DNA of 64,000 nucleotides from Mesorhizobium sp. L-2-11 (GTDB taxonomy: Bacteria > Pseudomonadota > Alphaproteobacteria > Rhizobiales > Rhizobiaceae), in NCBI RefSeq assembly GCF_016756595.1, contig NZ_AP023257.1, forward strand, positions 5,968,001 through 6,032,000, read 5' to 3'. The stretch's first letter is position 1; each line of letters opens with the position of its first letter. Below, piece after piece: positions 1 through 9,787 of this stretch. A program made the translations under genes and the position numbers. The notes under the pieces are model-generated. The model worked only from the letters and a program-made list of their open reading frames with translations, searched no databases and had not been told where the DNA came from.

Positions 1-111
1 CCGGCACATCGGCCGAAAACCGCAATCGATTCTCGAAAAGCAGGCTGCGTCGATAAAAGTGCCGGAGCGTACTTTGCAAGCGGACGCGCGTCGCCCCAGC
101 CGGACGGAACC

Positions 112-333
112 ATGAACGACAAGACAACTGCACCCGACAAGGATGGCGACAAGGGCGGGCCGTCGAAAAAGGACCGCGAGGCCCGGCTTGCCGAGCAATT
201 GCGCGCCAATCTGCAAAAGCGCAAGGCGCAGTCGCGCTCGCGGCGCGCTGGCGACGCCGACAAGCGGCGCGCTGGCGAGAATGACAGGCGGCCGGACGGG
301 CTTGGCGGTTTAGGGGAAACGCAAAAGGATTGA
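112..333 (+). CDS. Small lysine/arginine-rich hypothetical protein
   Basis: This 73-residue ORF is extremely rich in Lys, Arg, Asp and Gly and shows no hydrophobic core, signal peptide or recognisable domain. It probably encodes a small, largely disordered basic protein of the kind often found just upstream of murA in rhizobia. It runs in the same direction as murA, 135 bases upstream, and could share its transcript. No function can be assigned from the sequence. Confidence 0.6.
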   Translation: MNDKTTAPDKDGDKGGPSKKDREARLAEQLRANLQKRKAQSRSRRAGDADKRRAGENDRRPDGLGGLGETQKD

Positions 334-412
334 CCTATAATTGACCTATATTAACAGGCCTAGAAATCCTGTTTCTTGAACCAAGCCGGCCAATGGTCTA
401 GACGGGCCGGCT
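330..412 (+). promoter_or_regulatory. Doubled promoter-like decamer and hairpin ahead of murA
   Basis: The decamer TTGACCTATA occurs twice, at 330-339 and 341-350, one helical turn apart, and resembles a -35 region. About 35 bases further on, AGCCGGCC (384-391) and GGCCGGCT (405-412) form an 8-bp stem with a 13-nt loop. The block fills the gap between the small basic ORF and murA, so it may hold the murA promoter or a weak terminator/attenuator. The role is inferred from position only. Confidence 0.3.
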
Positions 413-468
413 GGCCACAACAGACTCAACCGATTAAACCGGCCTTTGGCCGAGGGGACGTTCTTTAA

Positions 469-1761
<1,293 letters not shown>

Positions 1762-1786
1762 CGGCAACGAGCCTGAGGCCGGCGCC

Positions 1787-1953
1787 GCCCCTCATCTGCC
1801 TGCCGGCATCTTCTCCCCGAAAACGGGGAGAAGGGGCTGGCCGCGACCTTGGCGCCATTTTCTGCAACGCCCGATGTTGGCGAAATCCTTCGCCAAGGCG
1901 TCCTTCTCCCCGTCACTATACGGGGAGAAGTGCCCGGCAGGGTGATGAGGGGC
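1787..1953. repeat. RIME-like palindromic intergenic repeat
   Basis: A 167-bp imperfect palindrome lies between murA and the DUF2948 gene. Its outer arms read GCCCCTCATCTGCCTGCCGG and, in inverse orientation, CCGGCAGGGTGATGAGGGGC. Each half contains its own small hairpin built on CTTCTCCCCG/CGGGGAGAAG. This architecture is typical of the RIME-type mosaic repeats scattered through rhizobial intergenic DNA. It has no coding content and may act as an RNA structure at the end of the murA transcript. Confidence 0.8.
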
Positions 1954-2044
1954 AGCGCAAAGCTGAAGCGATTGGCGCGGTTGCACGGATCGCCAAGACC
2001 GCCTAACAGAAGGTTGAACCGTCACTTTCAGGTGCGAACTCCGC

Positions 2045-2479
2045 ATGAACCTTCTCAAGCTTGTCGCGCTCGACGATCAGGACCTGAGCATCGTCTCGGC
2101 CCATGTCCAGGACGCCGTGCTCAAGGTCGGCGACCTCGAATACATTCCAGCGGTCAAGCGCTTCGTGATGACGATGAACCGCTTCGTCTGGGAGGCGAAA
2201 TCGGGTTTCTTGCGCCAGCACAATGAGCGGCGGCAAAGCGTGCTGCATTTCGACCGGGTGCTGGGCGCCAAGACCAGCGGCATTGCCCGCGACAAGCCGA
2301 ACGAGGTGCTGTCGCTGCTGGCGATCAGCTTCGTCGCGCTCGACAAGCCGGCCGGCATTGTCGAGCTGATCTTTTCAGGCGGCGGCGCGATCATGCTCGA
2401 TGTCGAGTGCATCGAGGCGCGGCTGGCTGACATCGGCGGCGCCTGGGAAGCGACGTCGCGCCCCTTCCACAGAGCCTGA
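2045..2479 (+). CDS. DUF2948 family protein
   Basis: This 144-residue protein matches the alphaproteobacterial DUF2948 family, which is regularly encoded immediately before hisD. The sequence starts MNLLKLVALDDQDL and ends with an acidic region around DVECIEARL. No catalytic motif, signal peptide or membrane segment is visible. The stop lies 9 bases before the hisD start, so the two genes are almost certainly co-transcribed. Its biochemical role is unknown. Confidence 0.85.
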   Translation: MNLLKLVALDDQDLSIVSAHVQDAVLKVGDLEYIPAVKRFVMTMNRFVWEAKSGFLRQHNERRQSVLHFDRVLGAKTSGIARDKPNEVLSLLAISFVALDKPAGIVELIFSGGGAIMLDVECIEARLADIGGAWEATSRPFHRA

Positions 2480-2488
2480 GCACACAAG

Positions 2489-3781
2489 ATGGCCATCACG
2501 CTTCGTCTGTCCGATGCCGATTTCGAGCAGCGGTTTGCCGCGTTCCTTTTGACCAAGCGCGAGGTCTCGGAGGACGTCGACGCCGTGGTGCGCGCGATCA
2601 TCGCGCGGGTGCGCGCCGAGGGCGACGCGGCGCTCATCGATTACACGCAGAAATTCGAACAGGCCGATCTGAAAGGCCTCGGCATTGCCGTCTCGCAAGA
2701 CGACATCGCCAAGGCATACGATGCGGCCGACCCGCAGACGGTGGAGGCGCTCAAATTCGCCCGTGACCGGATCCGTTCGCATCACGAGCGGCAGCGGCCG
2801 AACGACGACCGTTATACCGACGCTGCCGGCGTCGAGCTCGGCTCGCGCTGGACGGCGATCGAGGCGGTCGGGCTCTACGTACCCGGCGGTACGGCGAGTT
2901 ACCCAAGCTCGGTGCTAATGAGCGCCGTACCGGCCAAGGTCGCCGGCGTCGAGCGCATCGTCATGGCGGTGCCGGCGCCCGGCGGCGTCATCAATCCGCT
3001 GGTGCTGGTGGCGGCGGACCTGACCGGCATATCCGAGATCTACCGCGTCGGCGGCGCGCAGGCGATCGCAGCACTTGCCTACGGCACCGAAACGATAAAG
3101 CCGGTCGCCAAGATCGTCGGCCCCGGCAATGCCTATGTTGCGGCGGCCAAGCGCCAGGTGTTCGGCACGGTCGGCATCGACATGATCGCAGGGCCTTCAG
3201 AAGTGCTTGTCGTGGCCGACGGCAATAACGATCCGGACTGGGTCGCCGCCGACCTGCTTGCCCAGGCCGAGCATGACGTGTCGGCGCAGTCGATCCTGAT
3301 CACCGACGATCCTGACTTCGGCGCGGCGGTTGAACAGGCGGTCGAACGCCAGTTGCAAAACCTGTCGCGGGCCGGGACGGCGGCGGCGAGCTGGCGCGAC
3401 TTCGGCGCCGTCATCCATGTCCCCCGAATCGAGGCGGCGCTGCCGCTGGTCGACCGCATCGCGGCCGAACATGTCGAGCTTGCCATCGACGAGCCGGAAG
3501 CCTTCCTGGCGCGGATGCGCAATGCCGGCGCCGTCTTTCTCGGCCGCCACACACCGGAAGCCATCGGCGACTATGTCGGCGGCTCCAACCATGTGCTGCC
3601 GACGGCGCGATCGGCGCGCTTCTCGTCCGGGCTTTCGGTGCTCGATTTCGTCAAGCGCACCTCGATCCTGAAGCTCGGGCCGGAGCAATTGCGGGCGCTG
3701 GCGCCGGCGGCCATCGCGCTGGCCACAGCGGAAGGCCTCGACGGGCATGGACGCTCCGTCGCCATCCGGCTGAATACGTAG
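2489..3781 (+). CDS. hisD: Histidinol dehydrogenase (HisD)
   Basis: HisD carries out the last two steps of histidine synthesis, the NAD-dependent oxidation of L-histidinol to L-histidine through histidinal. The 430-residue length is standard. Family signatures are visible: the [14 protein letters not shown] segment, the [12 protein letters not shown] and [10 protein letters not shown] nucleotide-binding region, and LLAQAEHD with the Gln and His that help bind the zinc ion. Near the C-terminus, GGSNHVLPT is also typical. It sits in a backbone operon with the DUF2948 gene upstream and the UPF0262 gene 5 bases downstream. Confidence 0.97.
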   Translation: MAITLRLSDADFEQRFAAFLLTKREVSEDVDAVVRAIIARVRAEGDAALIDYTQKFEQADLKGLGIAVSQDDIAKAYDAADPQTVEALKFARDRIRSHHERQRPNDDRYTDAAGVELGSRWTAIEAVGLYVPGGTASYPSSVLMSAVPAKVAGVERIVMAVPAPGGVINPLVLVAADLTGISEIYRVGGAQAIAALAYGTETIKPVAKIVGPGNAYVAAAKRQVFGTVGIDMIAGPSEVLVVADGNNDPDWVAADLLAQAEHDVSAQSILITDDPDFGAAVEQAVERQLQNLSRAGTAAASWRDFGAVIHVPRIEAALPLVDRIAAEHVELAIDEPEAFLARMRNAGAVFLGRHTPEAIGDYVGGSNHVLPTARSARFSSGLSVLDFVKRTSILKLGPEQLRALAPAAIALATAEGLDGHGRSVAIRLNT

Positions 3782-3786
3782 CTGAC

Positions 3787-4272
3787 ATGGCGGACTACGA
3801 TCGAACCCGTGCCAGGCTGATCGATGTCGAACTCGACGAATCGATCGGCCGTTCGACACCCGATGTCGAGCATGAGCGCGCGGTGGCGATCTTCGACCTG
3901 ATCGAGGAAAACAGCTTCCAGCCGGTCAATGACGACGGCGCCGGGCCCTACCGGCTAAAACTGTCGCTGGCCGAATCCCGCCTGGTCTTCGCGGTGACGC
4001 GCGAGGACGGCGCGGCGGTCGTCACCCACATCCTGTCGCTGACGCCGCTCAGGCGCATTGTCAAGGACTATTACATGATCTGCGAAAGCTATTACGACGC
4101 CATCCGCACCTCGACGCCCAGCCAGATCGAGGCGATCGACATGGGCCGGCGCGGCCTGCACAATGAGGGCTCGCAGACGCTGATGGACCGGCTGGCCGGC
4201 AAGATCGACATCGATTTCGACACGGCGCGCCGGCTGTTCACGCTGGTCTGCGTGCTGCACTGGCGAGGCTGA
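3787..4272 (+). CDS. UPF0262 family protein
   Basis: This 161-residue soluble protein belongs to the UPF0262 family, conserved in Hyphomicrobiales and typically encoded directly after hisD. Recognisable blocks are the acidic N-terminus with [10 protein letters not shown], the [18 protein letters not shown] core and the C-terminal [10 protein letters not shown]. There is no known activity. It follows hisD by 5 bases and runs into the phosphatase gene, which supports one operon hisD-UPF0262-phosphatase. Confidence 0.88.
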   Translation: MADYDRTRARLIDVELDESIGRSTPDVEHERAVAIFDLIEENSFQPVNDDGAGPYRLKLSLAESRLVFAVTREDGAAVVTHILSLTPLRRIVKDYYMICESYYDAIRTSTPSQIEAIDMGRRGLHNEGSQTLMDRLAGKIDIDFDTARRLFTLVCVLHWRG

Positions 4273-4273
4273 A

Positions 4274-4738
4274 CTGTCAGTCCCTCTGCCCCGCTCGATC
4301 CTGCCCCGCTCGATCCTGTTCGTCTGCGGCATGAACGCCGTGCGCTCGCCGATGGCCGAACTGCTGGCGCGCCAAGTGCTTCCGGCCACCACCTTCGTCG
4401 CGTCTGCCGGGGTGCGCGGCGGCGAACGTGACCCGTTCGTCGACGCCGTGCTGGCCGAGGACGGGCTTTCGCTCGGCGACCGGCACCCGAGGACGCTGGA
4501 CGATCTCGAGGACGACTATTTCGACCTGATCATCACGCTGTCGCCGGAAGCCCATCACACCGCGCTCGAGCTTACCCGCTCGCTCGCCGTCGACGTCGAA
4601 TATTGGCCGATGCCGGACCCGACCGGCGTCGGCGGCACGCGCGAGCAGATCATGGCCGCCTATCGCGAAGTGCGCGAACGGCTGAAGGCGCGGCTATCCA
4701 GCCGTTTTCTGGCGCCGGAAGCAGAAAAACCGGGCTGA
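4274..4738 (+). CDS. Low-molecular-weight protein-tyrosine-phosphatase family protein
   Basis: The protein has the LMW phosphatase P-loop CX5R at its N-terminus (C-G-M-N-A-V-R, coding bases 4325-4345) followed by SPMAELLAR. A downstream proline-rich PMPDPTGVGG loop occupies the place where the family usually has its catalytic aspartate. The first ATG (4331) lies after the catalytic cysteine, so it cannot be the true start. No ATG, GTG or TTG occurs in frame between the upstream stop (4181) and that cysteine. The CTG at 4274, preceded by a GCGAGG Shine-Dalgarno-like run, is the best candidate, but the start remains uncertain. The 15-base unit GCCCCGCTCGATCCT is duplicated in tandem at 4288-4317, adding five codons. 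Confidence 0.75.
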   Translation: MSVPLPRSILPRSILFVCGMNAVRSPMAELLARQVLPATTFVASAGVRGGERDPFVDAVLAEDGLSLGDRHPRTLDDLEDDYFDLIITLSPEAHHTALELTRSLAVDVEYWPMPDPTGVGGTREQIMAAYREVRERLKARLSSRFLAPEAEKPG

Positions 4739-4828
4739 TTTAAGCATGTTCACAAGCGCACGATTATCATATAGGTTCCGCCCAAATTCCGGCCGGGCGC
4801 TGGGAATCCATCCAAGCAAAGGTATCGA

Positions 4829-5047
4829 ATGCCGAAGGAAGAAGTCCTCGAGTTTCCGGGTGTCGTCACGGAATTGTTGCCCAATGCGATGTTCAGGGTG
4901 AAGCTTGAAAACGAACACGAAATCATCGCCCACACCGCCGGCCGCATGCGCAAGAACCGTATCCGCGTGCTGACCGGCGACAAGGTCCTTGTCGAGATGA
5001 CACCCTACGACCTGACCAAGGGCCGCATCACCTACCGTTTCAAGTAA
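4829..5047 (+). CDS. infA: Translation initiation factor IF-1
   Basis: This 72-residue single S1/OB-fold protein binds the 30S A site and cooperates with IF-2 and IF-3 in start-codon selection. The sequence [13 protein letters not shown] and the C-terminal [13 protein letters not shown] are characteristic IF-1 ends. Length and composition are typical. It is a conserved backbone gene with its own upstream gap (4739-4828) that probably contains its promoter. It lies 27 bases before maf in the same orientation. Confidence 0.97.
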
Positions 5048-5074
5048 GATCGTCAGAGCTCGGCCGGGACCGCG

Positions 5075-5701
5075 ATGAGCATTTTGCAGAAGCTCGTGCT
5101 TGCCTCGGGTTCGCCGCGCCGAATCGAGCTGCTGCAGCAGGCCGGCATCGAGCCGGACCGCGTGCTGCCGGCCGGTGTCGACGAAACGCCGCTGCGCGCC
5201 GAGCATCCGCGCTCGCTGGCCAAGCGCCTGTCGAAGGAAAAAGCCGAGAAGGCGCTGGCCTCGCTGCAGACCGAAGAGGATTATGCGCCGAGCTTCGTGC
5301 TGGCCGCCGACACGGTGGTCGCCGTCGGCCGGCGCATCCTGCCCAAGGCCGAAACGTTCGACGACGTCGTCAATTGCCTCGGACTGCTGTCCGGCCGTTC
5401 GCACCGGGTCTATTCCGGCATCAGCCTGATCACGCCGAGCGGCAAGCTGCGCCAGCGGCTGGTCGAGACCAGGGTGCGTTTCAAGCGGCTGCCGCGCGCC
5501 GAGATCGACGCCTATGTGGCCTCGGGAGAATGGCGCGGCAAGGCCGGCGGCTATGCCGTCCAGGGTCTCGCCGGCGCCTTCGTCGTCAAGCTTGTCGGCT
5601 CCTACACCAACGTCGTCGGTCTGCCGCTCTACGAGACGGTGGCGCTGCTGGCCGGCGAGGGCTTCAAGGTGCATGCCAATTGGCAGTCAGTTCGGCCATG
5701 A
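5075..5701 (+). CDS. maf: Maf-like nucleoside triphosphate pyrophosphatase
   Basis: Maf proteins hydrolyse non-canonical or modified nucleoside triphosphates to monophosphates as house-cleaning enzymes. Here 208 residues carry the N-terminal LASGSPRR signature and the VLAADTVV motif with the catalytic aspartate. [11 protein letters not shown] block lies near residue 155, all in the normal order. The stop overlaps the yacG start (ATGA at 5698-5701), which points to translational coupling. The gene looks intact. Confidence 0.93.
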   Translation: MSILQKLVLASGSPRRIELLQQAGIEPDRVLPAGVDETPLRAEHPRSLAKRLSKEKAEKALASLQTEEDYAPSFVLAADTVVAVGRRILPKAETFDDVVNCLGLLSGRSHRVYSGISLITPSGKLRQRLVETRVRFKRLPRAEIDAYVASGEWRGKAGGYAVQGLAGAFVVKLVGSYTNVVGLPLYETVALLAGEGFKVHANWQSVRP

Positions 5702-5901
5702 ACTCGGGTTCGGACGACAAGGTCACGCCGCTGCGGCCCAAGCGGCCCTGCCCCGAATGCGGCAAGCCGTCGGCGCGCGAGACCTACCCGTTCTGCTCGA
5801 CGCGCTGCAAGGACATCGACCTCAACCGCTGGCTCAAGGGCGCCTATGTCATTCCGGGCCGCGACGACGAGGACGAAACGGACAACGACCCTCCAAAATG
5901 A
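5698..5901 (+). CDS. yacG: DNA gyrase inhibitor YacG, zinc-binding
   Basis: YacG is a small zinc-ribbon protein that binds GyrB and inhibits gyrase. The 67-residue product contains the four zinc ligands in the order CPECGK then FCSTRC, followed by the conserved [16 protein letters not shown]. The acidic C-terminal tail is typical. The ATG at 5698 overlaps the maf stop codon. It is the last backbone protein gene before the tRNA integration site. Confidence 0.92.
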   Translation: MNSGSDDKVTPLRPKRPCPECGKPSARETYPFCSTRCKDIDLNRWLKGAYVIPGRDDEDETDNDPPK

Positions 5902-6098
5902 AGCTGTTCGGCACGGCTTGGTGACTTCGATCGGGTCCGATGAATCGACCTGTCGAGCAACTGCTCGTTTGCCGCTTGAAATCAACGCTTAAGCGCTGGA
6001 CAGGCGGGATTCCCGTGCTATAACCCACGCGCTTTCAAGGGGCGCCTGTGGCGCTTTCAAGAAATCCGGCGTGCAGAACTGCCCGTGTGCCGGAACAG

Positions 6099-6174
<76 letters not shown>

Positions 6175-6291
6175 TTCTACCTTGTTGTTTTCACTTACCT
6201 TTTCGGCGATTGCCGCAGCGTCGGCTTCGATCGGTTTGACGTTTTTGTCAGGCGGGTTTGACATTTTTTGTTCTTTTCACGTTCCGGGCGC

Positions 6292-6546
6292 TCATGGGAA
6301 AATGTGGCGCAACGTGGCCACGACGGCGCAATCCCGCGCCGTTGCTTCGTCGAAATTGATAGATCGAAGCCGGGCCCGCTCTTCGCGATAGAACTTATAG
6401 GCGGAGCGGGCGATTGCCCCTTTTCCTGTTCTCAAAGCCAGCACAACATCGGCGGTCTGCAGCGTTCCGATGCGAGAATTTCCAACGAGCGCGTCCTCCA
6501 CAACTCCGTCATCGGCCGCAGGAAAATGGATGATGTTGTCTCTCAC
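6292..6546 (-). CDS. Hypothetical protein downstream of the integrase
   Basis: This is an 84-residue soluble protein with no recognised domain. Its start codon overlaps the integrase stop by four bases (ATGA on the minus strand), so it is probably translated by coupling as the last gene of the excision/integration operon. The sequence begins MRDNIIHFPAADDG and has a basic middle (ARSAYKFYREERARLR). A role in recombination is suggested only by position. Confidence 0.55.
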   Translation of the reverse strand: MRDNIIHFPAADDGVVEDALVGNSRIGTLQTADVVLALRTGKGAIARSAYKFYREERARLRSINFDEATARDCAVVATLRHIFP

Positions 6547-7610
6547 TTCGCCCTCCCCTTGCGCCTGACCACCTCAGCGTCGAAATCAGTGACCACGGCT
6601 GACATTTTCCGGCTCTTGTTGGCGCGCTTAGAGTAATGCCGCGCCATCTCGATTGTCTTCTGGCCGAGCATGTCGGCGATCGTGCGCTCGTCGTATCCCA
6701 TTTCAGCGAGGATGGTCGCGACGGTATGGCGGAGACCTTTCAACGTCAGCCCCGGCTGCACGGCGCCAGAGCGCTCGAGCTCCTGCCGGATCGGTCGCCA
6801 GGACGCGCGGAAGCCTGAAGGCGTCCAGGGTTTGCCGTAGCTGTTGGCGCAAAGCGTGATGGCGTCATGCTTCGGCGCTACCGCCAACTCGGCCACGACG
6901 GGCGCTGGCAGGCGAAACCACATCGGAACGCCGGTCTTTCCCCGCCTGGCGTCGATCATGCCGTCAGAAACAGCCGTGGGTGGGATCTTAAGCGCGTCCT
7001 GCGGATCGAGGCCGCAATACATCATCAGGGCGATCGGCACGCGCATATGCGCCGGCAGTGCGGCGGCAACGGCATCGCGCTCGCTGTCCGACCACGGCCG
7101 ATTCGCGTCGGCCATACCGCGCGGCCGGCGGATGCCCTTGATCTTCATCGCCGGATTGATTTTTAGATAGCCGCGCTCGACGCCCCAAGCGAATGTGAGT
7201 GCCAGCACGGTCTTGACATAATTGCCAAACCGGCGGCCATGCTTGGCCGCAGCCTTGTCGCGGATCTTCACCACGAGAGGCGGGTTGAAGCGATCAAGCA
7301 TCGTTCCGGCGATCGGCTGCAAATAGTCAAAGCAGCGCTGATAGTCGGCGCGCGTGCGTGCAGCCAGGTCGGTGAAAAACACGCTGGCGCGATAGCGCGC
7401 GATCAGTTGGCCTAGTGTGCCAGGTTTCGGCTCGTCGACCTTGCCGGACAATTCCACGATCCGCGCGCACTCGGCAAAGAACGCAATGCTGCCGAGCGGA
7501 AACTTGGCCAGGTCGATCATGGCACCGGTCTTGCGGTGCCGGCAGCGCCACTTATAAGGCGGCTTGCGGTCCTGCCAGATTGCGAAGCCCTTGGCGCGCA
7601 CGATAGCCAT
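6543..7610 (-). CDS. Tyrosine recombinase (integrase) of element 1
   Basis: Site-specific integrase of 355 residues, pointing at the tRNA-Phe attachment site. The C-terminal catalytic domain has the box II KGLRHTVAT segment and the C-terminal HYSKRA with the nucleophilic tyrosine. At the usual box I position the sequence reads CGLDPQDAL. The first catalytic arginine is replaced by aspartate, as I recall from a related rhizobial integrase group. The N-terminal part (about 1-170) resembles a SAM-like core-binding domain. It overlaps the upstream HTH gene by one base (TGATG), indicating one operon with it. Confidence 0.88.
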   Translation of the reverse strand: MAIVRAKGFAIWQDRKPPYKWRCRHRKTGAMIDLAKFPLGSIAFFAECARIVELSGKVDEPKPGTLGQLIARYRASVFFTDLAARTRADYQRCFDYLQPIAGTMLDRFNPPLVVKIRDKAAAKHGRRFGNYVKTVLALTFAWGVERGYLKINPAMKIKGIRRPRGMADANRPWSDSERDAVAAALPAHMRVPIALMMYCGLDPQDALKIPPTAVSDGMIDARRGKTGVPMWFRLPAPVVAELAVAPKHDAITLCANSYGKPWTPSGFRASWRPIRQELERSGAVQPGLTLKGLRHTVATILAEMGYDERTIADMLGQKTIEMARHYSKRANKSRKMSAVVTDFDAEVVRRKGRAK

Positions 7611-7840
7611 CAGCCGAGCTTGCCGATGATGTCGTCATCGGCGGCGACGTCGCCGCCCTTCAGTCCATCGAGCCATGCGTCGCAGTCGTGCATGTCGTAG
7701 AGCTTGGCGCCGTGCGGCATCACGACAGGCGGCACGGCAATGGCAAGGCGCTTGGCGGGAATACCGCAATATGCCGCCGCCTCACGCTCTGAAAGCATTC
7801 GGCGCGGTGCAACGCGCAGATTAAGTGTTGCGATTGTCAT
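7610..7840 (-). CDS. HTH (excisionase/AlpA-like) DNA-binding protein
   Basis: The 76-residue product has the pattern LSEREAAAYCGIPAKRL followed by a short wing and DMHDCDAWLDGL. This is the layout of MerR/AlpA-type recombination directionality factors and helix-turn-helix proteins encoded next to integrases. Its stop shares a base with the integrase start (TGATG). Excisionase function is inferred from fold and position. It overlaps the upstream Arc-type gene by 20 bases. Confidence 0.7.
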   Translation of the reverse strand: MTIATLNLRVAPRRMLSEREAAAYCGIPAKRLAIAVPPVVMPHGAKLYDMHDCDAWLDGLKGGDVAADDDIIGKLG

Positions 7841-8006
7841 GTTCGTCGCCTCGAGCGTCGAGCGCCTTCTGCAGCATGAAATTGATCTGACCGTTCATTG
7901 TTCGCATGTTCTCGCGCGCGACTTCCGCGATACGGTTTCGCATGCCGTCGGGCATGCGAACAACGAACTTCTCCAGCAAATCCGAGGGCTGTTTCTGCTG
8001 TGCCAT
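7821..8006 (-). CDS. Arc-family ribbon-helix-helix regulator (leftward)
   Basis: The 61-residue protein carries the Arc/MetJ signature FVVRMPDGMRNRIAEVARENMRTMNGQI, a beta strand plus two helices. The start at 8006 is chosen because an AGGAGG Shine-Dalgarno lies 8 bases upstream. It heads the leftward operon Arc-HTH-integrase. Its promoter overlaps a palindrome (8051-8065), which suggests autoregulation. A homologous Arc gene is divergently transcribed at 8132. Confidence 0.8.
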   Translation of the reverse strand: MAQQKQPSDLLEKFVVRMPDGMRNRIAEVARENMRTMNGQINFMLQKALDARGDEHDNRNT

Positions 8007-8047
8007 GGCTGAGGCCTCCTGTGGGCAAATCATTCCAAGCCGCAACT

Positions 8048-8107
8048 ATCATAGCGGAGCGCTATCACTGTCAACAATCAGGCCATGTTTTTTTACTAGC
8101 GGAGCGC
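8048..8107. promoter_or_regulatory. Leftward promoter with embedded palindromic operator, second half-like site
   Basis: On the minus strand TTGACA (8069-8074) and TATGAT (8048-8053) are separated by 15 bases, giving a sigma-70-like promoter for the leftward Arc gene. The palindrome ATAGCG-GAG-CGCTAT (8051-8065) sits between and over the -10 element. The core TAGCGGAGCGC recurs at 8097-8107, just before the divergent Arc gene. This layout fits operators bound by one or both Arc-family proteins. Binding is inferred, not shown. Confidence 0.55.
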
Positions 8108-8131
8108 CACCAGACGAAATATGCTCGAAAA

Positions 8132-8458
8132 ATGGCACCAAAAATCTCCCCTTCCGATCTCGTCGACAAATTCGTGTTGCGCATGCCAGACGGCATGCGA
8201 GAGCGCATTGCCATCGAAGCTCACCGAAACAAGCGTTCGATGAATGCCGAGATCATAGAGGTTCTGGACCGCGAATTTCCTGCGGCGCCTTCGCTTGAAG
8301 AAATTTTCGAACAAGTCGACTTTCTCATCGACATGTACAAAAAAGATGCTGATGACCTGGTCCGACGCGACATGCTGTCGATGCTCTCGGTCATAAAGAT
8401 AAAGTTCGATGAGCTGCGCAAAAACAGGTCCGACAAACCGCTAGACTCTAGCGAGTGA
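8132..8458 (+). CDS. Arc-family ribbon-helix-helix regulator (rightward)
   Basis: This 108-residue protein repeats the Arc motif of its divergent neighbour (FVLRMPDGMRERIAIEAHRNKRSMN) and adds a C-terminal helical extension of about 60 residues rich in Asp and Lys. The start at 8132 is the ATG immediately before the Arc domain; upstream in-frame codons run through the intergenic operator and are unlikely to be coding. The pair of divergent Arc genes resembles an immunity/excision switch. Confidence 0.75.
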   Translation: MAPKISPSDLVDKFVLRMPDGMRERIAIEAHRNKRSMNAEIIEVLDREFPAAPSLEEIFEQVDFLIDMYKKDADDLVRRDMLSMLSVIKIKFDELRKNRSDKPLDSSE

Positions 8459-8891
8459 TCGGGCACTTCTGCGCCGTACCGTTCGCCTTGCCTGGTCCCG
8501 CCCGCGCCCGTTGTAAGGCTAAAGGTCGGCCATCGCCTTGATGTCGTCGACGAGGCTTTTGAGAAATGGCAATCTCGAGCTGCTCATCGTCACAAAAATC
8601 GCGCTCCCGCACCCTGACTTTCGCAGCCAGACCCTCAACGGTTTTGGCCTGGGTCTTCATGACCTTGTCGAAGGCGCGCGCGAAGGCTGCGGCCCTTTTC
8701 TCCTCCTTCTTTTCCGCCTTTGCGATGCGCGACTTGAGACGCGATCTGAGGGATCTGAGACGCTCTTCAAGCTCCTCCTCAAACTTCGCCGTCCGGTCCG
8801 TGGCCGCGTTCCATCGATCGCTCGCGGCGTTGAACTCTTGCTCCAGCTGGAGGAGTTTGGCATCGGGGTGGCGTCTGGCGGCTTTGCCCAT
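8448..8891 (-). CDS. Coiled-coil hypothetical protein, C-terminus apparently frameshifted
   Basis: From the ATG at 8891 (TGATG overlap with the upstream gene) the product has a long charged coiled coil, residues about 10-95. After residue ~110 the reading frame turns into an Arg/Pro-rich tail. An alternative frame instead continues as SLVDDIKAMADL and stops at 8519-8521. That ending resembles the C-terminus of the neighbouring upstream protein (ISIAADIRRLAGEAV). A one-base frameshift near 8560-8570 is therefore likely. Function is unknown. Confidence 0.55.
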   Translation of the reverse strand: MGKAARRHPDAKLLQLEQEFNAASDRWNAATDRTAKFEEELEERLRSLRSRLKSRIAKAEKKEEKRAAAFARAFDKVMKTQAKTVEGLAAKVRVRERDFCDDEQLEIAISQKPRRRHQGDGRPLALQRARAGPGKANGTAQKCPITR

Positions 8892-9544
8892 CACACTGCC
8901 TCACCTGCCAGGCGCCGGATATCGGCGGCGATCGAGATTAAGGCATCATTTTTGGCGGAAAAGTTGTTGAAATCCAGTCTGTCTGCCGCCCCGAGCTTGA
9001 CTACTATTCCCTGCAATGTGCTGGCCGGCGTTGCCAAAATTCGTTCGACGACCTTGAAAAACTCGTCGGTGCGCTCTCTGTAAGCCTCTTCTGCGGCATC
9101 GATGCCGGCCTCGCGGTATATCTCATCGACTTTGTCTTGGTGCGCCTCCTGCAAAGCCCTATACGCGGCCCGCTGCTCACCACACGCCCTATGCCAATCA
9201 CGCAAAGGTGCCGGCTGTTTCTCCGGATACGCTAGATCGCGCACCAGCATGCCGCCCATCATTTCGCTTATATGATTCGGCATGCTCGGTTCCTTCCATG
9301 CCGGCAGCTCCGCCGGAAACAGCTTATCGGCCCTCCTGCCGACCCGCTCGCAGGCCTTGTTAGCGCGATTCATCTGGGCCTCGGCTTCCGCCATTTCTTG
9401 ATCGAGCCAGAATAGATCGGCGTCGGGATGCTCCTTGATCGACGTGCCAGGCGTGCCAAGCGCAGTCTTGGCAAGAGCGGTCGACATTCCCGCAGCAATA
9501 GCGGTAGCGGCGACGATTGAGCGGCGGGAAACGTGTACGTTCAT
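8891..9544 (-). CDS. Hypothetical protein with Tat-like N-terminal signal
   Basis: From the ATG at 9544 (GAGG eight bases upstream) the 217-residue product starts with SRRSIVAATAIAAGMSTALA. This is a twin-arginine-like n-region and hydrophobic core, followed by an Ala-rich possible cleavage site. The rest is helical and charged without a known domain. It probably is an exported helical protein. Export by Tat is inferred from the SRRS motif and is not certain. It is coupled to the following coiled-coil gene. Confidence 0.6.
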   Translation of the reverse strand: MNVHVSRRSIVAATAIAAGMSTALAKTALGTPGTSIKEHPDADLFWLDQEMAEAEAQMNRANKACERVGRRADKLFPAELPAWKEPSMPNHISEMMGGMLVRDLAYPEKQPAPLRDWHRACGEQRAAYRALQEAHQDKVDEIYREAGIDAAEEAYRERTDEFFKVVERILATPASTLQGIVVKLGAADRLDFNNFSAKNDALISIAADIRRLAGEAV

Positions 9545-9787
9545 TGCAAGATCCTCTCGTTCGTTGGGAACGGGCTCTATCGCCCGCGCGTCGATTCGAG
9601 GCGCGGAACAGACGTCGAAGCGAGTCGAGCGGCCCGGAAAGCTGGGGATTGTTTTCGGCGGGCAAACCTTCGGCGGCTGCCCGAACAAGTGCGTTCGGCA
9701 TTAGAGTTTCTTCCCCTTGCGTCTAAGTTACATTTTTCCTATAACTCTGAAGGAAATCTAAAGTCAATCGTTTTCATTTAAGGCTAT

